Below are positions 29,133 to 41,100 of a stretch of 64,000 nucleotides of DNA, in pieces. Source of the DNA: Oscarella lobularis (Eukaryota; Porifera; Homoscleromorpha; Homosclerophorida; Oscarellidae). The position numbers and the translations under genes are program-made. Every line of letters starts with the position of its first letter. Within the stretch, counting starts at the first letter, position 1. Below the pieces are notes generated by a model. That model saw only the letters and a list, made by a program, of their open reading frames with translations, searched no databases and was not told the DNA's origin. The stretch covers positions 2,974,648 through 3,038,647 of the forward strand of contig NC_089177.1 of NCBI RefSeq assembly GCF_947507565.1. Direction: 5' to 3'.

Positions 29133-31456
29133 ATGAGTTATCCCGGCTATCCACCCGCCGGCAATCCCGGCTATCCGCCACCGTCCAATTCGGCATATCC
29201 TCCTCCTCCGGGAGGCTACAATCAACCAGGCCCAGGCGGCCCAGGCTACCAATCAGGCCCAGGCTATCCACCAAACCCTGGCTATCCTCCGGCACCTGCC
29301 GCCTATCCGTCCCAACCCGCTTTTCCGTCAAGCGAACCGCAACTCGGATTCGGAAGCGGACCGTCAGCATTTCCACCGCCGCAACCAACCGGCTACCCAG
29401 CGCCGACGGGACCATCGTTCGCGACAACGGCTCGCGCAGTCGGAGCGTTCATGTCATCGGGGGGCGGAGCTCCGTACCCCGGAAGTGATACAACGCCGTA
29501 CCCGTCATCGGCTCCGGCACCGGCACCATATCCGTCAGGACCGTCTCAACCGGCCCCCTACGGCGGCGGGAGCGGCTATCCGGCTCCTTATTCGTCGGGA
29601 GCGCCGCCACCTGCGCCGGCACCTGCGCCCGTTGCTCCGCCACCCAATCCCGGATATGCGCCGTCGGGGTATCCAAGCACTCACTCGGCGCCTGCTCCTC
29701 CCGCTAGTTATCCTTCACCGCAGAGAACAGATCATTCTAGTCGGGTATAGCGATCGCGGTGCTCCTTCTTGTTTTTTTTTTCGATGCGTTCACTGATCAG
29801 GCCTCGCCAAGTCTTACCTCAAGAGTGGGATCGATGAGCTTGGAACCGGTAGGGATGACGACTGCGCAGCGATTGCGCGTCTTATTTCAGAATTGTAATA
29901 GGCAACGCAAGGCACGTTGAAACCCGTTTCGCCGTTTCATCCAGAGCGAGACTGTGAAGTGTTAAGAAAGGCAATGAAAGGATTTGGTAAAAATTCTTCC
30001 TTGTGCTTAAAAGAACCTACTCTACTGGAAATTTCTTTAGGCACTGACGAGAAAGCTATCATAAGTGTTCTTGGCCATCGAACGGCAGCACAACGCCAGG
30101 AAATCAAGCTCCAATTCAAGACTATGTTTGGCAAGGCAAGAAGACGACGATGACTCTCACAGCAAGCGCACGTAACGATTTCCTTTTGAAGGATCTGATC
30201 AAAGAGCTAAAGAGCGAGCTGAGCGGAAAATTTGAAGACCTCGTGCTTGCTCTGATGATGTCTCCTCGCGAATACGACGCTTATGAACTTCGCCGAGCAA
30301 TGAAGGTAGCGGCAACACGAGAAACCGTATTTATGCTCTATAAGAGAACTTCTGTGTGTGTCTTCAAGGGTGCCGGTACTGACGAAGCTGTTCTCATAGA
30401 GATACTTTGCACGCGAACGAACGCCGAAATAAAGGCCATAAGGGAACGGTTCAAGAAGGGTGTGGGCGTTTTTTTTGGAAACGACGAATGGAAAGTTGAA
30501 AAGCGTTTGCTTTAGATCACGGTCGAGATCTTGAAAGGGATGTCCATTCAGAAACGTCGGGTCACTTTCGCCGGCTTTTGGTTTCCATGTTGCAGGTATT
30601 CATTTCAAAAAAAGGTTCAATGCGCAAGAAGCTATATTTGTCGTGATAGGGAAACCGTGACGAAACGAATAGAGTAGATAGAGCTAAAGCTTCCCAGGAA
30701 GCAAGAGTAAGGAGTATATAGCGAATTGGTTTTGAATTTGGGATTGCAAGTTTTCTGTACTTAGGATCTCTATCAGGCTGGAGAAGCTCGTCTTGGAACG
30801 GATGAATCAAAGTCATCTTATTATCTCCTACTAGTCACAGTTGGTTTATTAAATTTCTAGGTTTAATCAGATTTTGGCATCGCGGAGTTTTCTTCAGTTG
30901 AGGGCGACGTTTGAGGAATATGCTAAGGTTTGTCTATTCGAGTGGTCTAAGCCAGCAAACGATCTTTGTCTATAAGATCTGCAAATATGATATTGAAAAG
31001 TCAATAACCAGGGAAATGTCTGGAGATCTGAAGAGTGGAATGCTTGCAATTGGTACGGTTATGGTCAAAGTCCTCAGTGTCATAAGACCCCAGTCCCAAC
31101 CACTACAATCTGTCATCCCATTTTATGTGGGACTGCTGTAGTTTGACACTTGCTTTGTTTATAGTGAAATGCGTCAGAGACAAGTCTGGATATTTTGCTG
31201 AGAAAATTTACAAGTCGATGAAGGGCTTGGGCACGGACGATCACACGCTCATTCGTTGCATTGTGACTCGCTGCGAAGTCGACATGGTTCAAATCAAGCA
31301 GCACTTTGTTCACAACTACAGGGAGCCACTTGGCAAATGGATTGAGGTAATAAACACGTGCACGCCTGCTTACCTTGTGTATCTGCATCTCATTAGGGCG
31401 ACACGAGCGGCAATTACAAGAAGCTGTTTCTTGCACTCATCGGCGAAAGTCCCTAG
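29133..31456 (+). CDS. Annexin A7/A11-like calcium-dependent membrane-binding protein
   Basis: The first exon encodes about 205 residues rich in Pro, Gly, Tyr and Ala (repeated PGYPP units), as in annexins A7 and A11. The core then starts [20 protein letters not shown]. The four annexin repeats are visible with their calcium-loop motifs: [49 protein letters not shown] and [19 protein letters not shown]. Between them lie [38 protein letters not shown] and [14 protein letters not shown]. The last exon ends [12 protein letters not shown] before TAG at 31454-31456. About ten introns are present, several longer than usual (up to about 150 bp). Annexins bind phospholipid in a Ca2+-dependent way; the low-complexity head may drive condensation, as known for ANXA11. 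The gene starts 113 bp from the start of the minus-strand epimerase pseudogene. Confidence 0.9.
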
Positions 31457-31651
31457 ACAAAGTGACGCTTTTGACTGTCTCTTTTCTCTCTTTCAACTCT
31501 CTCTCGTTTTCGTTATCACTTAGCAATTTTAAGCACGTGACTAATAACGTCATTTCCTTCCATGCAGTCCCTGCCTTCTTAGGTTCCTAAACGCTCGAGA
31601 GGACAGGAAAATCTTCCCGAACATCTTTCCCTGTCATTCCCGTCGACCGGA

Positions 31652-31658
31652 TATAAAA
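31652..31658 (+). promoter_or_regulatory. TATA-box-like element upstream of the RhoGAP gene
   Basis: TATAAAA lies 86 bp upstream of the inferred ATG at 31744, in the 287-bp gap after the annexin stop. The spacing suits a TATA promoter with a short 5' UTR. No other core element is obvious. Confidence 0.35.
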
Positions 31659-31743
31659 TGCGACGAACGTATCGCGAGAACTCAAGCGAATAGAAGCAAT
31701 TCATCTCAAAATCGTTCGGGAGGTGGAGCACGAAAACTGAAAA

Positions 31744-34700
31744 ATGTCTGTCGAAGTGGCGCGCGTCTACGAGAACGGTGAGAATCGCGCTTCCGCCCCA
31801 CTGCACACGCACTCGCCCCGCCGAGTCGCGCACTATAGACGCGAAAAAACCGTCCTACTTCCTCTAAATCTTCCGAACGCCGACTCCTAACGCTCGCAAC
31901 GCACGTAACGATGAGCCGGAGACGCAGGTTTGCGTCGTTGCGCGTGCGAAGAACCTCACCTCCAAGCACGGGCTCCGTCGCCTCGCCGCGTCGCCAATCG
32001 GATCAACGCCCCTCCCCCGGTAACGCGACGGTGCCCTTTCTCCCGCTAGAACACTATACCGACGATGATCGCTACGCGGACGACGGCGAGGACGTGATGG
32101 ACAGTCGATTTGGGTCAGAAATCTCGCGCTTTTTTTTTTCGACGCGTGCGATTTTTCTTTCGTTTTCTCCCCCCGCGCCCCCAAAACAGCGAGAAATTGA
32201 AACGGCTGCCGATCGATCAAACGCATCGCGAAGCATCGTCGCGTTTCGAATCGAGCTCGCGCGTGAATCGCGTCGGGGATTCGACGGTGGAGGGCGTAAG
32301 CAAAGGCGTACGAGTCAAAGTCAACAAGTAAGGAACCAGTGAGGAGGCGCGCGCCTGCATGTTTTCGGAAACGTCGCTGCGTGTAGAATCTTCGACGGTT
32401 ATGGATCGACAAAGTTTCCGCGAATCGAAGAGTGCGCTCACTTTCACTACGATCAAGTCAACTTGGGGGAGGATTTCTCGGTGAAGTCGTCGTTTCGATG
32501 ACAGCGCGCTTACGTATTCTCGAATCTCATTTCTCTTTAGGCCGACATCGTCGATGCCGACTTGGTCGAAGAAAAGAAGTCTGTCTATGCGGTGTTTTCT
32601 GTGAGATCGGAACTGTAGTAGTTTTCGAGCGCGACATCTGTTGCGGTTTTTCCCAGGTGAAAGTGATCGCTGGCGGGTCGAGCTGGCGAGTGAAGCGGTC
32701 CTACGAGGATTTTCAAGGACTCGATAGGCAGTTACATAGGTAACGGAGTCTTGCTTTTGTCTGTAAAATTCCTCCAAAAACTGTAGCCTCCCCACGTTCT
32801 CACTTGACATCGCTTTTTATTTTCTAGATGCGTTTTTGATCGAAGGTTCACCTGCTTGCCCCCTCTGAAGTCAGAGACAGATGCAAGTCAACGCGTTCAC
32901 GGCTACATCGAAGTATGGATGCCTGTGTATTAGGATTCTGTAATTAGCGCTGACGTCTGTTTTGCGGTCGGTAGGAAAAACGCAGTCAGTTGTCGCAGTA
33001 CTTGACTCAGCTCTTCTCCTTGTCTTGTCGCATGATCAGTTGCGGTCCTATACTGAACTGGTTTGAGGTAACTGTATTCACTTTATTCCAGCAAAAGGTA
33101 CTAAAATTCTCTTTTGTTTTTTTCAGATTGACTGTAAGGGTCGACAACTGCAGCCCACGTCAAAAAGTGGCATTAACATTCCGGCAGTTGCAGCCGCCAG
33201 GGTGATCAAGTCTTACAAAGCTCAGGAATCTGACGAAGTTTCGCTCGTTCTCAATGAAATCGTTTCTATTATTGACATGCCGCCCGAGTCAGAGACTCAG
33301 TGGTGGCGAGGAAAGGCCGGTTTCAAGGTATTATAGACCTTTTGTCCCACTGTATCTTTTGTATCTTCTATTCCGCTGTCTAGGTCGGATTTTTTCCCAG
33401 TTACTGTGTTGAAGTCATTCACACGTCGTCGTCGTCGCGCCGGCGAGAGAATGCTATTGGATCGCTCAAGTCCGCAGGATCCGTTGATCGGACGAGTAAG
33501 GTGTCCAGCACGGGCGTCAAGCCAGGTTAGATGAATACGCAACAGCTAGGAGACTACGGAAATTCTCAATTCTTTTAGTGCTGGCAAAACGCGGAAAGAT
33601 GCTGTCGCGTTTGCGCAGCGTGCTCAAGATGAGACCGTCGAAAGAGGAACTGCAGCAGTCCGGAATATTGAAGTCAGTCGACGAGGGCACACAACCTCGA
33701 GCCCACTTGTAATAGCTGCTTATACAGATCACGAATCTTTGGCGCAGATCTCAGCGAGCATCTTCAAGACGCGGGTCTCAATGGTAAATTTTTCCCGAGC
33801 ATTTTGCGAGCGTGCAGTAAAACTTGCCTTTTTCTAGTGCCTGCTGTTGTGAGAATTTGTACGACACTGCTTGAACGCAAAGGTCTTGTAGAAGGCGTTT
33901 ATCGTCTGCCAGGAATTTCTTCAAACATCAACAGACTCAGGCAGGCCATTTGTCGCACACTTGTCCTTGCTTCTTTTACAGGTGTTGTTCTTTTTCTTTT
34001 TAGGCAAGACTTTGACGCTAATAAAATTCCCAATGTGGAAGCGCCGCAGTACCTGAGTGACATCCATAGTATCGGCTCTCTTTGCAAGATGTACTTCAGG
34101 TAGATAGAAGCTAGCCCCCACGTTTACGACGCTTCTAAAAAGTTGCTCTCTGCAGGGAGTTACCAAATCCTTTGCTAACCTACCAGCTCTACAGTTCTCT
34201 AGAGGTTTTTTTGCGCAAATAGGTAGATTGACTTTATAATTGTGGGTGACTAGGAGGCTTGCCAAATTGAAGGGGACTCGAAACGGCGGGAGGCCATAGC
34301 TCAGATTCTTGGTCGGCTGCCTCCAAAACATTTCAGGTGAGAAGGGCAGCTGACAAAGGTCGCTGTTCGACCTACGATTGCTTTCTCGTAGCACTATGGA
34401 ACATTTGATAAAACACTTAGCACTGATGGCATCACACAGCGACGAGACGAAGATGACGTCGAAAAATCTTGCAATTGTTTGGGCGCCGAATCTAATGAAG
34501 TAAGTAGCCAGCCCTCTTTGTCAGTTGTACCAAATGCGCACTTGGTTTCTTTTTTCCAGGCCGAGAGACACGGGCGGTTCCGTTCTGGGACTCTTCAATA
34601 TCGCCTCCCCGTCAGTCGTCGTAAAGTCGCTCATCGATCACGTTGACTGGTACTTCGGCGAAGCGGGAATGGAAGTCATGCGAAAGGGATCGGTCTCTTT

Positions 34701-35475
34701 TGCTAAGTCCCAGTCACAGCGAAAATCCCAGACGGTGGATCCGCACCGCCATTCCATCTCCGCTCGCGCGAGACCGCGTCCCGACGCCGAGTGGCGAAGT
34801 AAGACGACTGACGACCTTGCAACGGGCAAGCAGCGACGAAAGCCACCTTTGGCCTCATCGTACGGCGGAAAATCGCTTCGATCTCTATTCAGTCGAAAAG
34901 GCGGCAAATCGTACGACGTTTCAAAGCGACCCGTCATCAGCGGTCCGGTCAATTTCGTCGGCGCTATTCCGGCGGCGGCCGTCGACGCGAAAGAAATTCG
35001 GAAAGACGGCGACATGAAGTCGCAAACGCTTCCTCCGCCGTCGTCGTCCGCGACGGGGACGGACAGCGTTGATCTCGGTCGAGTAGGTCGTAGGCATACG
35101 CGTTTAGCGGCTGCTTTTTCGGCCGCATTTTCTCGCGGCAGCATCGTCGAACGGGGTTTTCCGCACGAAGTGTCGCTGGACGATACGGCGGGAATGTATC
35201 GGACGTTGGACGGAAGAGGATCGCTCGGGAGTGATAGCGAGAGCGGCTCTTCCTTGACGTCGCCGGGTATAACAATGATCGATTCGCCAGAAACGGCGCG
35301 TGCTGAATCGATGGTCGAGTTGGGGCAGTTGGTTGAAGAGCGTGGCGAGGACGTGACGTCCCCGGTGATGTCGACCGATATTGATAGCTATATGGCGGCT
35401 AATTACCGTAGTTACGAGACTGTCGACAAGGAAGAGAATGGGGACGAGGACTCTGTTGAATTTAGCGAGCTTTAG
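31744..35475 (+). CDS. PX-SH3-RhoGAP protein, ARHGAP32/ARHGAP33-like
   Basis: The protein is a Rho-family GTPase-activating protein with the fixed order PX, SH3, RhoGAP. PX is covered by EECAHFHYDQVNLGEDFS, SWRVKRSYEDFQGLDRQLHR and CVFDRRFTCLPPLKSETD. The SH3 domain runs through AARVIKSYKAQESDEVSLVL and QWWRGKAGFKVGFFPSYCVE. The GAP domain starts at SRIFGADLSEHLQDAGLN and has the arginine finger in GLVEGVYRLPGISSNINRLR, then CKMYFRELPNPLLTYQLY and KNLAIVWAPNLMKPRDTGGS. A Ser/Arg-rich tail of about 280 residues follows, ending DSVEFSEL (TAG at 35473-35475). I start at 31744 because exon MSVEVARVYEN (donor after 31777) joins in phase to an acceptor before 32050 (EHYTDDDRYADDGED). An alternative start at 31911 reads straight into the same exon. 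The orthologous vertebrate pair regulates Cdc42/Rac in neurite and trafficking contexts. Confidence 0.88.
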
Positions 35476-35649
35476 TTTTTAGCACATGTATTTAATTGCT
35501 TGAAGATGAAATTGACTTGCTTATGTATTCTTTTTATGTGGGTTTGCGCTATAAAAACTAAAAGACTAAAAATTTTAGCTGAAACACAATGCCTTTCTTT
35601 CGTAGCCTATAGATATATATGTATCCATAGCCTAATCAAACCACCGCGC

Positions 35650-37978
35650 ATGATCTCCTTGAAGAAAAAAATGGCCGTTCCGGGAAGAGCAACTGGGCTG
35701 TACGGCGCCGATCCAGTACGTACGATACGCGCGATGGCTCCTATCTATCATTTTGACGTACGCGCAGAGATCGCGTCTCGCCTCCATGCATCACCATCAC
35801 CCCTACGCGGCGGCGAATCCTCAATCTTCGAGCGTCGCCGCGGCTGCAGCAGCAGCGGCCGCCGACCCAAGACGATTATCGTCAGCAATGAGAGGCCGAA
35901 GGAATCGCATGTGAGTCGTTTTGGACTAAGCGCGGCGGCATTGACCCAATAGACGTGCGCTGACTTTTCTCTAGGGTTCGAGTTTCGGCCGTCGCGCCGC
36001 CTCCCGTTCAGCCGCGAGTCACGAGTAGAGATTTATCTCATCGGGTTAGATCTATATACGGATCGCGCGTCGGTGGTTTTGTGGCTATTTCCTTACTGTT
36101 GTTTCAGATTCGCGAGCTCGTTCCCGAATCGCAGATGTACGTCGATTTGTTGACGTTCGAAAAGAAGCTTGATTACAATATCATGAGAAAACGTTTGGAC
36201 ATTCAAGAGGCTCTAAAAAGACCAGTCAAAGTAGACGGAGAAAGAGAGTCGGTTTGGGTGAGAATTTTTTTGTTTTTCGATAGAGGAGATGCAAGCTAAG
36301 AATATTTATCACCCATCAATTCTATTTGGGCCACGTCGGTGTTGAGGTACATATAGAGGAGATAGATAGAAGTATCATGAGACTAATTCATTTGCTTTTA
36401 GTCTATTGAACCCTCGTGGGAACTGAAAGTAGAAGGCCGCATATTGGATGACGTGTGTGCATAAAGAAAATGCTATAGTTTATTAAAAAAGTTTTGTTGT
36501 TGGATTTAGTCAAAATCGGCTGCTCGACCAGGAGAAGGGACTGCGGCAGCGTTGACGGGACCGGCAGCGGCAGAAACCAAGCCGACTCCATCGCGCAAAT
36601 TTTCTTCTTTCTTCAAAAATGTCGTGATCGAAGTAGATAAGGACATGTACGGTCCGGATAACCATTTGGTGGAGGTGGGAAAGAAGGATTTCTTGTCTTG
36701 TAACTGACCTCTCGTTGCGCAGTGGCATCGTACCTCTCAGATTGACGAGACGGACGGGTTTCAGCTGCGTCGAAAAGGAGATAAATCGGTTAAATGTACA
36801 ATCTTTCTCATGCTTGACAACCAAGTAGCGCTTTGCAATAATAGTATTTGCGCTTGGTTTGATTTTTTTTTCTTTTTCAGCCTCCACAATACAAACTGGA
36901 TGTTAGGTTGGCACGTCTTCTTGGCATTCACACGCAGACGAGACCGGTTATTATAAATGCGTTGTGGACTTACATCAAGGTGATTTCTCCTCAGAGCAGC
37001 GATAGGAACCCCAATCACAATACACTGCTATTTAGACCCACAAACTTCAGGATCCTAATGAGAGAGACTATATTAATTGTGACGCTTGTCTCAGTCAGGT
37101 ATTGGATAGGAAGCAGTTTAGCTTTTTTGGTTGACTAGCTGGGGGCGTAGATTTTTGAAGTACCTCGTATGAAATTTTCAGAGATACCCCAACGCCTTCA
37201 AGGCCTCCTTATGGCGTCAGATCCAATAGTTATTACTCACTTGATAAGGTAGGTCTAGGAAAACGAGGGGAATTGAGCATGTCCGCTAATGCTGGGATTT
37301 AGTAATGATGCTGTTGACCGTCCGAAAACGTCCTGCTATGATCTGGAAATTGATGTGGTAAGCAGAAAGACGGAATAGCCAGAATCTTATCTAACAACGC
37401 CTTTTTTAGGATGATACGCTGAAGCAGCAGATGAATGCTTTTCTATTGTCCACCGCTAGTCAGCAGGAAATAGCCTCATTGGAAGCAAAAGTAATTTGGA
37501 GATGTATACAGCTTTTCTTGGTTTGAGTCTTTCGTCAGATTCAGGAAACAATTCAAACTATCAACTCTCTTAAAACAAAAAGAGAATTCTTCAAGAAATT
37601 TTCTGATGATCCACACGTGAGTACCTAAGGCGGTTTTCCTCCAACCTCTACTTTTCCGTTTTAGGATTTTATTCAACGATGGCTTATGTCTCAGAATAAA
37701 GACATCAAGGTCATTTGTTTTGCTCATTTGATCGATGTGTTTTTCTACCTTTTTTGCATATTGTTGTAGTCTTCTCGAGACATTTCTGTTCCCAGGGATG
37801 AAGAGCGAAGGGCCGGATTTTATGACAAGCCGTGGACTCGTGAAGCAGTCTATCGATACTTTTATGGAAAGGTTAGTTGATCACCCTGCAAGCAACGACT
37901 ATAGCGTTATAAGTGTCTGTGCTGTAACAGGTTGAACAGATGAGAGCTGAACTAGCACAAGCATTGAACAACTCGTGA
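35650..37978 (+). CDS. SMARCD1: SWI/SNF complex subunit BAF60 (SMARCD family)
   Basis: BAF60 proteins are core accessory subunits of SWI/SNF chromatin remodellers and bridge them to transcription factors. The N-terminus ([20 protein letters not shown], His/Ala-rich [16 protein letters not shown]) is low-complexity as in the family. Then come [20 protein letters not shown] and [37 protein letters not shown], the SWIB/MDM2-fold domain ([20 protein letters not shown] and [13 protein letters not shown]), [20 protein letters not shown], and a coiled C-terminus [15 protein letters not shown] before TGA at 37976-37978. Intron phases agree throughout, including the 53-bp intron after GADP. The start could be 35650 or the in-frame ATG at 35671. 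Paralogue 1, 2 or 3 cannot be assigned; a single ancestral gene is likely. Confidence 0.9.
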
Positions 37979-38052
37979 ACCGTTGACTACATTTATTACC
38001 ACGAAAGCATGAAACCATTGACTACATTTATTATTGCCAGTCTGTGTTGCAA

Positions 38053-38054
38053 AA

Positions 38055-38093
<39 letters not shown>

Positions 38094-38104
38094 AAATAAA
38101 TAAA
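38053..38104. repeat. TAAA tetranucleotide microsatellite
   Basis: About twelve TAAA units lie in the 185-bp gap between the SMARCD stop and the PRKDC start. Confidence 0.9.
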
Positions 38105-38162
38105 TACGTATTGATAAATCTGCGCACATCACGTGCTCTCCCGCGTGCGACTTCGCTTGAAC

Positions 38163-41100
38163 ATGGCGGCGAGGTTGAGCTCGCTTCTCGCCGACTTACA
38201 CGAGCTCATCGAGTCGTCGTCGCATCAGCGAGGCGCCGAAGGGCTGAACGTAGCTGTCGACATCTCTTTTATGTGCATCGAGAGCCTATCCGAAGCCGAT
38301 CTCGGTAAGAGAGCGAAAAACTAGAAACGTCAATGAGGCTACTATTATTGCAGCGCTCTTCTCGTCGCTTTTGTTCAACAAGGACCTAGGAATTATTCCG
38401 TTTCTGAGGCAGACAGCGACTATCGATGACGTGAGAGAAGAGAGCCCCCTGTCGCGCTATTTTTTCCCTTATCTCTCGTACAACTAGTTCACTGCGTGCA
38501 AAGAAGAATTGCTTCATTTTCTCGGCAAATACGTCGCAAAAATGGAAAAGAAAGTATTGCCGTACGCCGTGGAAATCAAAGTGGGCTTCCCTTCGCTCTT
38601 TTTTTTTCGCGTCGATTTTTTCCGCATTAGGACATTTGCGTGTCGCTCTTCCTGCGCGATCGAATGAATCGCGTTCGAGTGGCGACGTTCGCTCCGTTCA
38701 TGCAGGTACGAAAACTCCCGTCGTTCGCGCAATAAAAGCGCGGGAAAAAAATGTTCTTGCTCAAGCTACTGGAGCTTTGCCTTCATTCGCCAGTTCGCCA
38801 CGATCTCGACATCAAAAGTGCCGTGGATAAGTGCGTCGGACCTCCCCCCGTCCTCTCTCCAGATTGGATAATTTTTTCTCAAAGATATTTTACTGCGTGC
38901 ACCCAACCGAGCAAGTATCAACCGACCGTGAGAGCGGAAGTGTACCACCTGCTGGGCATTGTCTGCGAAGTCTATCCCGAATTGATGGAAAACACTGCAC
39001 CGCGATTGGTCACAATTTATCTCAATTGTCTGAAGGAGGAGGTACGGGGAAGAGTTTTTGGGCCTGTCTGATTTTCTTTTTTCGGCGGCGAAGATGTTGT
39101 CGACGAGGAAAAAGAAACCGGAAATGACGGTCATAGCAGGTTGCCTACGCGGACTGGCGCGTCTTCTCGTCAACTTTCACCAGTCGGTCGCTGCCGACAA
39201 GAAGGGAGATATATATCGATTTACGAAAATGGCCATCGATCCGCAGGTGTCTCTGACGCGCTATGACGTGCCTAAAGGTATGCAATTCCCTCTCCAATCT
39301 TTTATTGGATGCTTAGTTCCCTAATTGTGAAAATAAAGATTTTTTGTTTTTTTAGCTGGGCTGTACATGATACGACGTCAGGCGGAGCATTTGAGAGAGT
39401 ACATTGCACAGGATCACCAGGTAAGATAGTGAGGGGTTTTATGAGACAGACACACCTGTTCCCTACGTAGCGTTTAATGTGTTCCTTTAGGCCTTGTACG
39501 GCGCAATATTCAAGTGGTGTGGACATGTCAACAGGGATGTCAAACTGGTGGGATTCGAGGCTTTGGAGTCATTTTTTCGTCAAGTCAGTATAGCCGCTTC
39601 CCCGTTGACAGTGAGCTGGAGTTATGAGCATTTCTTTGCCTAAGGTATCCAAACAAATTGTCAATCAACTTGGCAAAGGTCAAGCGGCGGACGTTTCCGT
39701 ATTCAAAGTGCGTTCCCCCATCGACGCGACGCGTCTTACGCGATGGTCACGCTTTCTCGACAGAATTTCATTCGAATATTTCAAAACATCATCGACTCGA
39801 GCGAAAATCCTCGCGAATTGTCAATTGCCATTCGAGGCTATGGCTACTTTGCGGCAGTAAAAAAAAACGAATATCGCCACTAAAGTTTATGTTATGAACA
39901 TTGAATTTCGTTTGCGCGTGACAGCCGTGCCGCCTCTTGATGAAAGAAGACGACGTCAAATTCATGTTCAACGAAATGATTAAACGAAGTGAACTCGTCT
40001 TTTCAAGGTTCGGTGACAGTTGACGTTTCTGCCTCGCGTCGCGTATTGCCACGCATACTATGCAGTCAAGGCGACGGAGCGGAAGAGAGCATCTATCATC
40101 TTCCCAGCTTCATGGACTCTCTGGCTAGCATAGTGAAGGAATTAGCTGACGTATGTGAACTGTACGTAGTCTCTCTTTTTGAACGTCCAGCTCTTCTAAC
40201 GTACAGTAGATCTAATACTTATTTTACTTTGTTGCTGAAAAGAGAGACTACTGTGCGTGTCTTTGTTACTGTGTGGTTTACACTGTTTTCTTTTAGGTTT
40301 CCGATGGCTTTCTTCTTTCCCTCGAACGCTTGATTGTACTTCTTTTCGATCGCTTTCCGCGTTTTAGCGTCAGCTCTCGGTTTCCCGTTTACCGCGCTGT
40401 CAGTCGTCTATTGGCCGGCTTGGTGCCGAGAGGCGCACGACTCAAGTCCTTCATTTCTCACATTGGTACTACTCGTTCATTACAGAACGAGTACGACGTT
40501 GATTCCTTTTTGTCTAGTTTATCAAGGCCTGATTCGGACGTGCTCTCATCCGGTATTGATCGAAGGGGTAGTGAACGTAATAGAGCTGCCGTCGTCGTCG
40601 TATTTGTATATTGGATTTAGGAAAACACGGCGTCTTCTTCGAGTGCATCATCGCCTTCTTCTGGAGCGTTATCGTATCGGGATTATCTTGAATTGTGGTT
40701 CAATATTTTGCGTGGCCCCTCGAAGGAGGTTCATTTGTCGTCATAAACGATATTGCTGTCTATGAGTTTGTTGTAGAATTCTGAACTTTTGAGCTTGACT
40801 GCCGAGCAGAAGGACTGGCTGTACACAACGCTCTACGACGAACTGATTGAAGCCATATTGCGAGTCATTCGAAAGCTTGATCTTTCTGCTATGAAAACGA
40901 CGACCCTCGAACAGGTGGGAGGGGAAGAGGACAGGGGATCACTTTCTTTTATTAACTAATCCATCAGCTGGCGGAGGAGGAGGCTCAAAAAACAAAAAGT
41001 GAAAAAGAAGAGACGTTACCACTCCCCGCTGCCGGATCGGACCCAGTAGCAAGTCTCCAAGCGTCGGTTCCAAAAGACTTTCAAATTTTCATCAATTTAG

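Noticed and set aside
29133-29750. Separate Pro/Gly/Tyr-rich gene
   Set aside because: The frame ends at a GT donor and joins in phase to [12 protein letters not shown], so it is the N-terminal head of the annexin.
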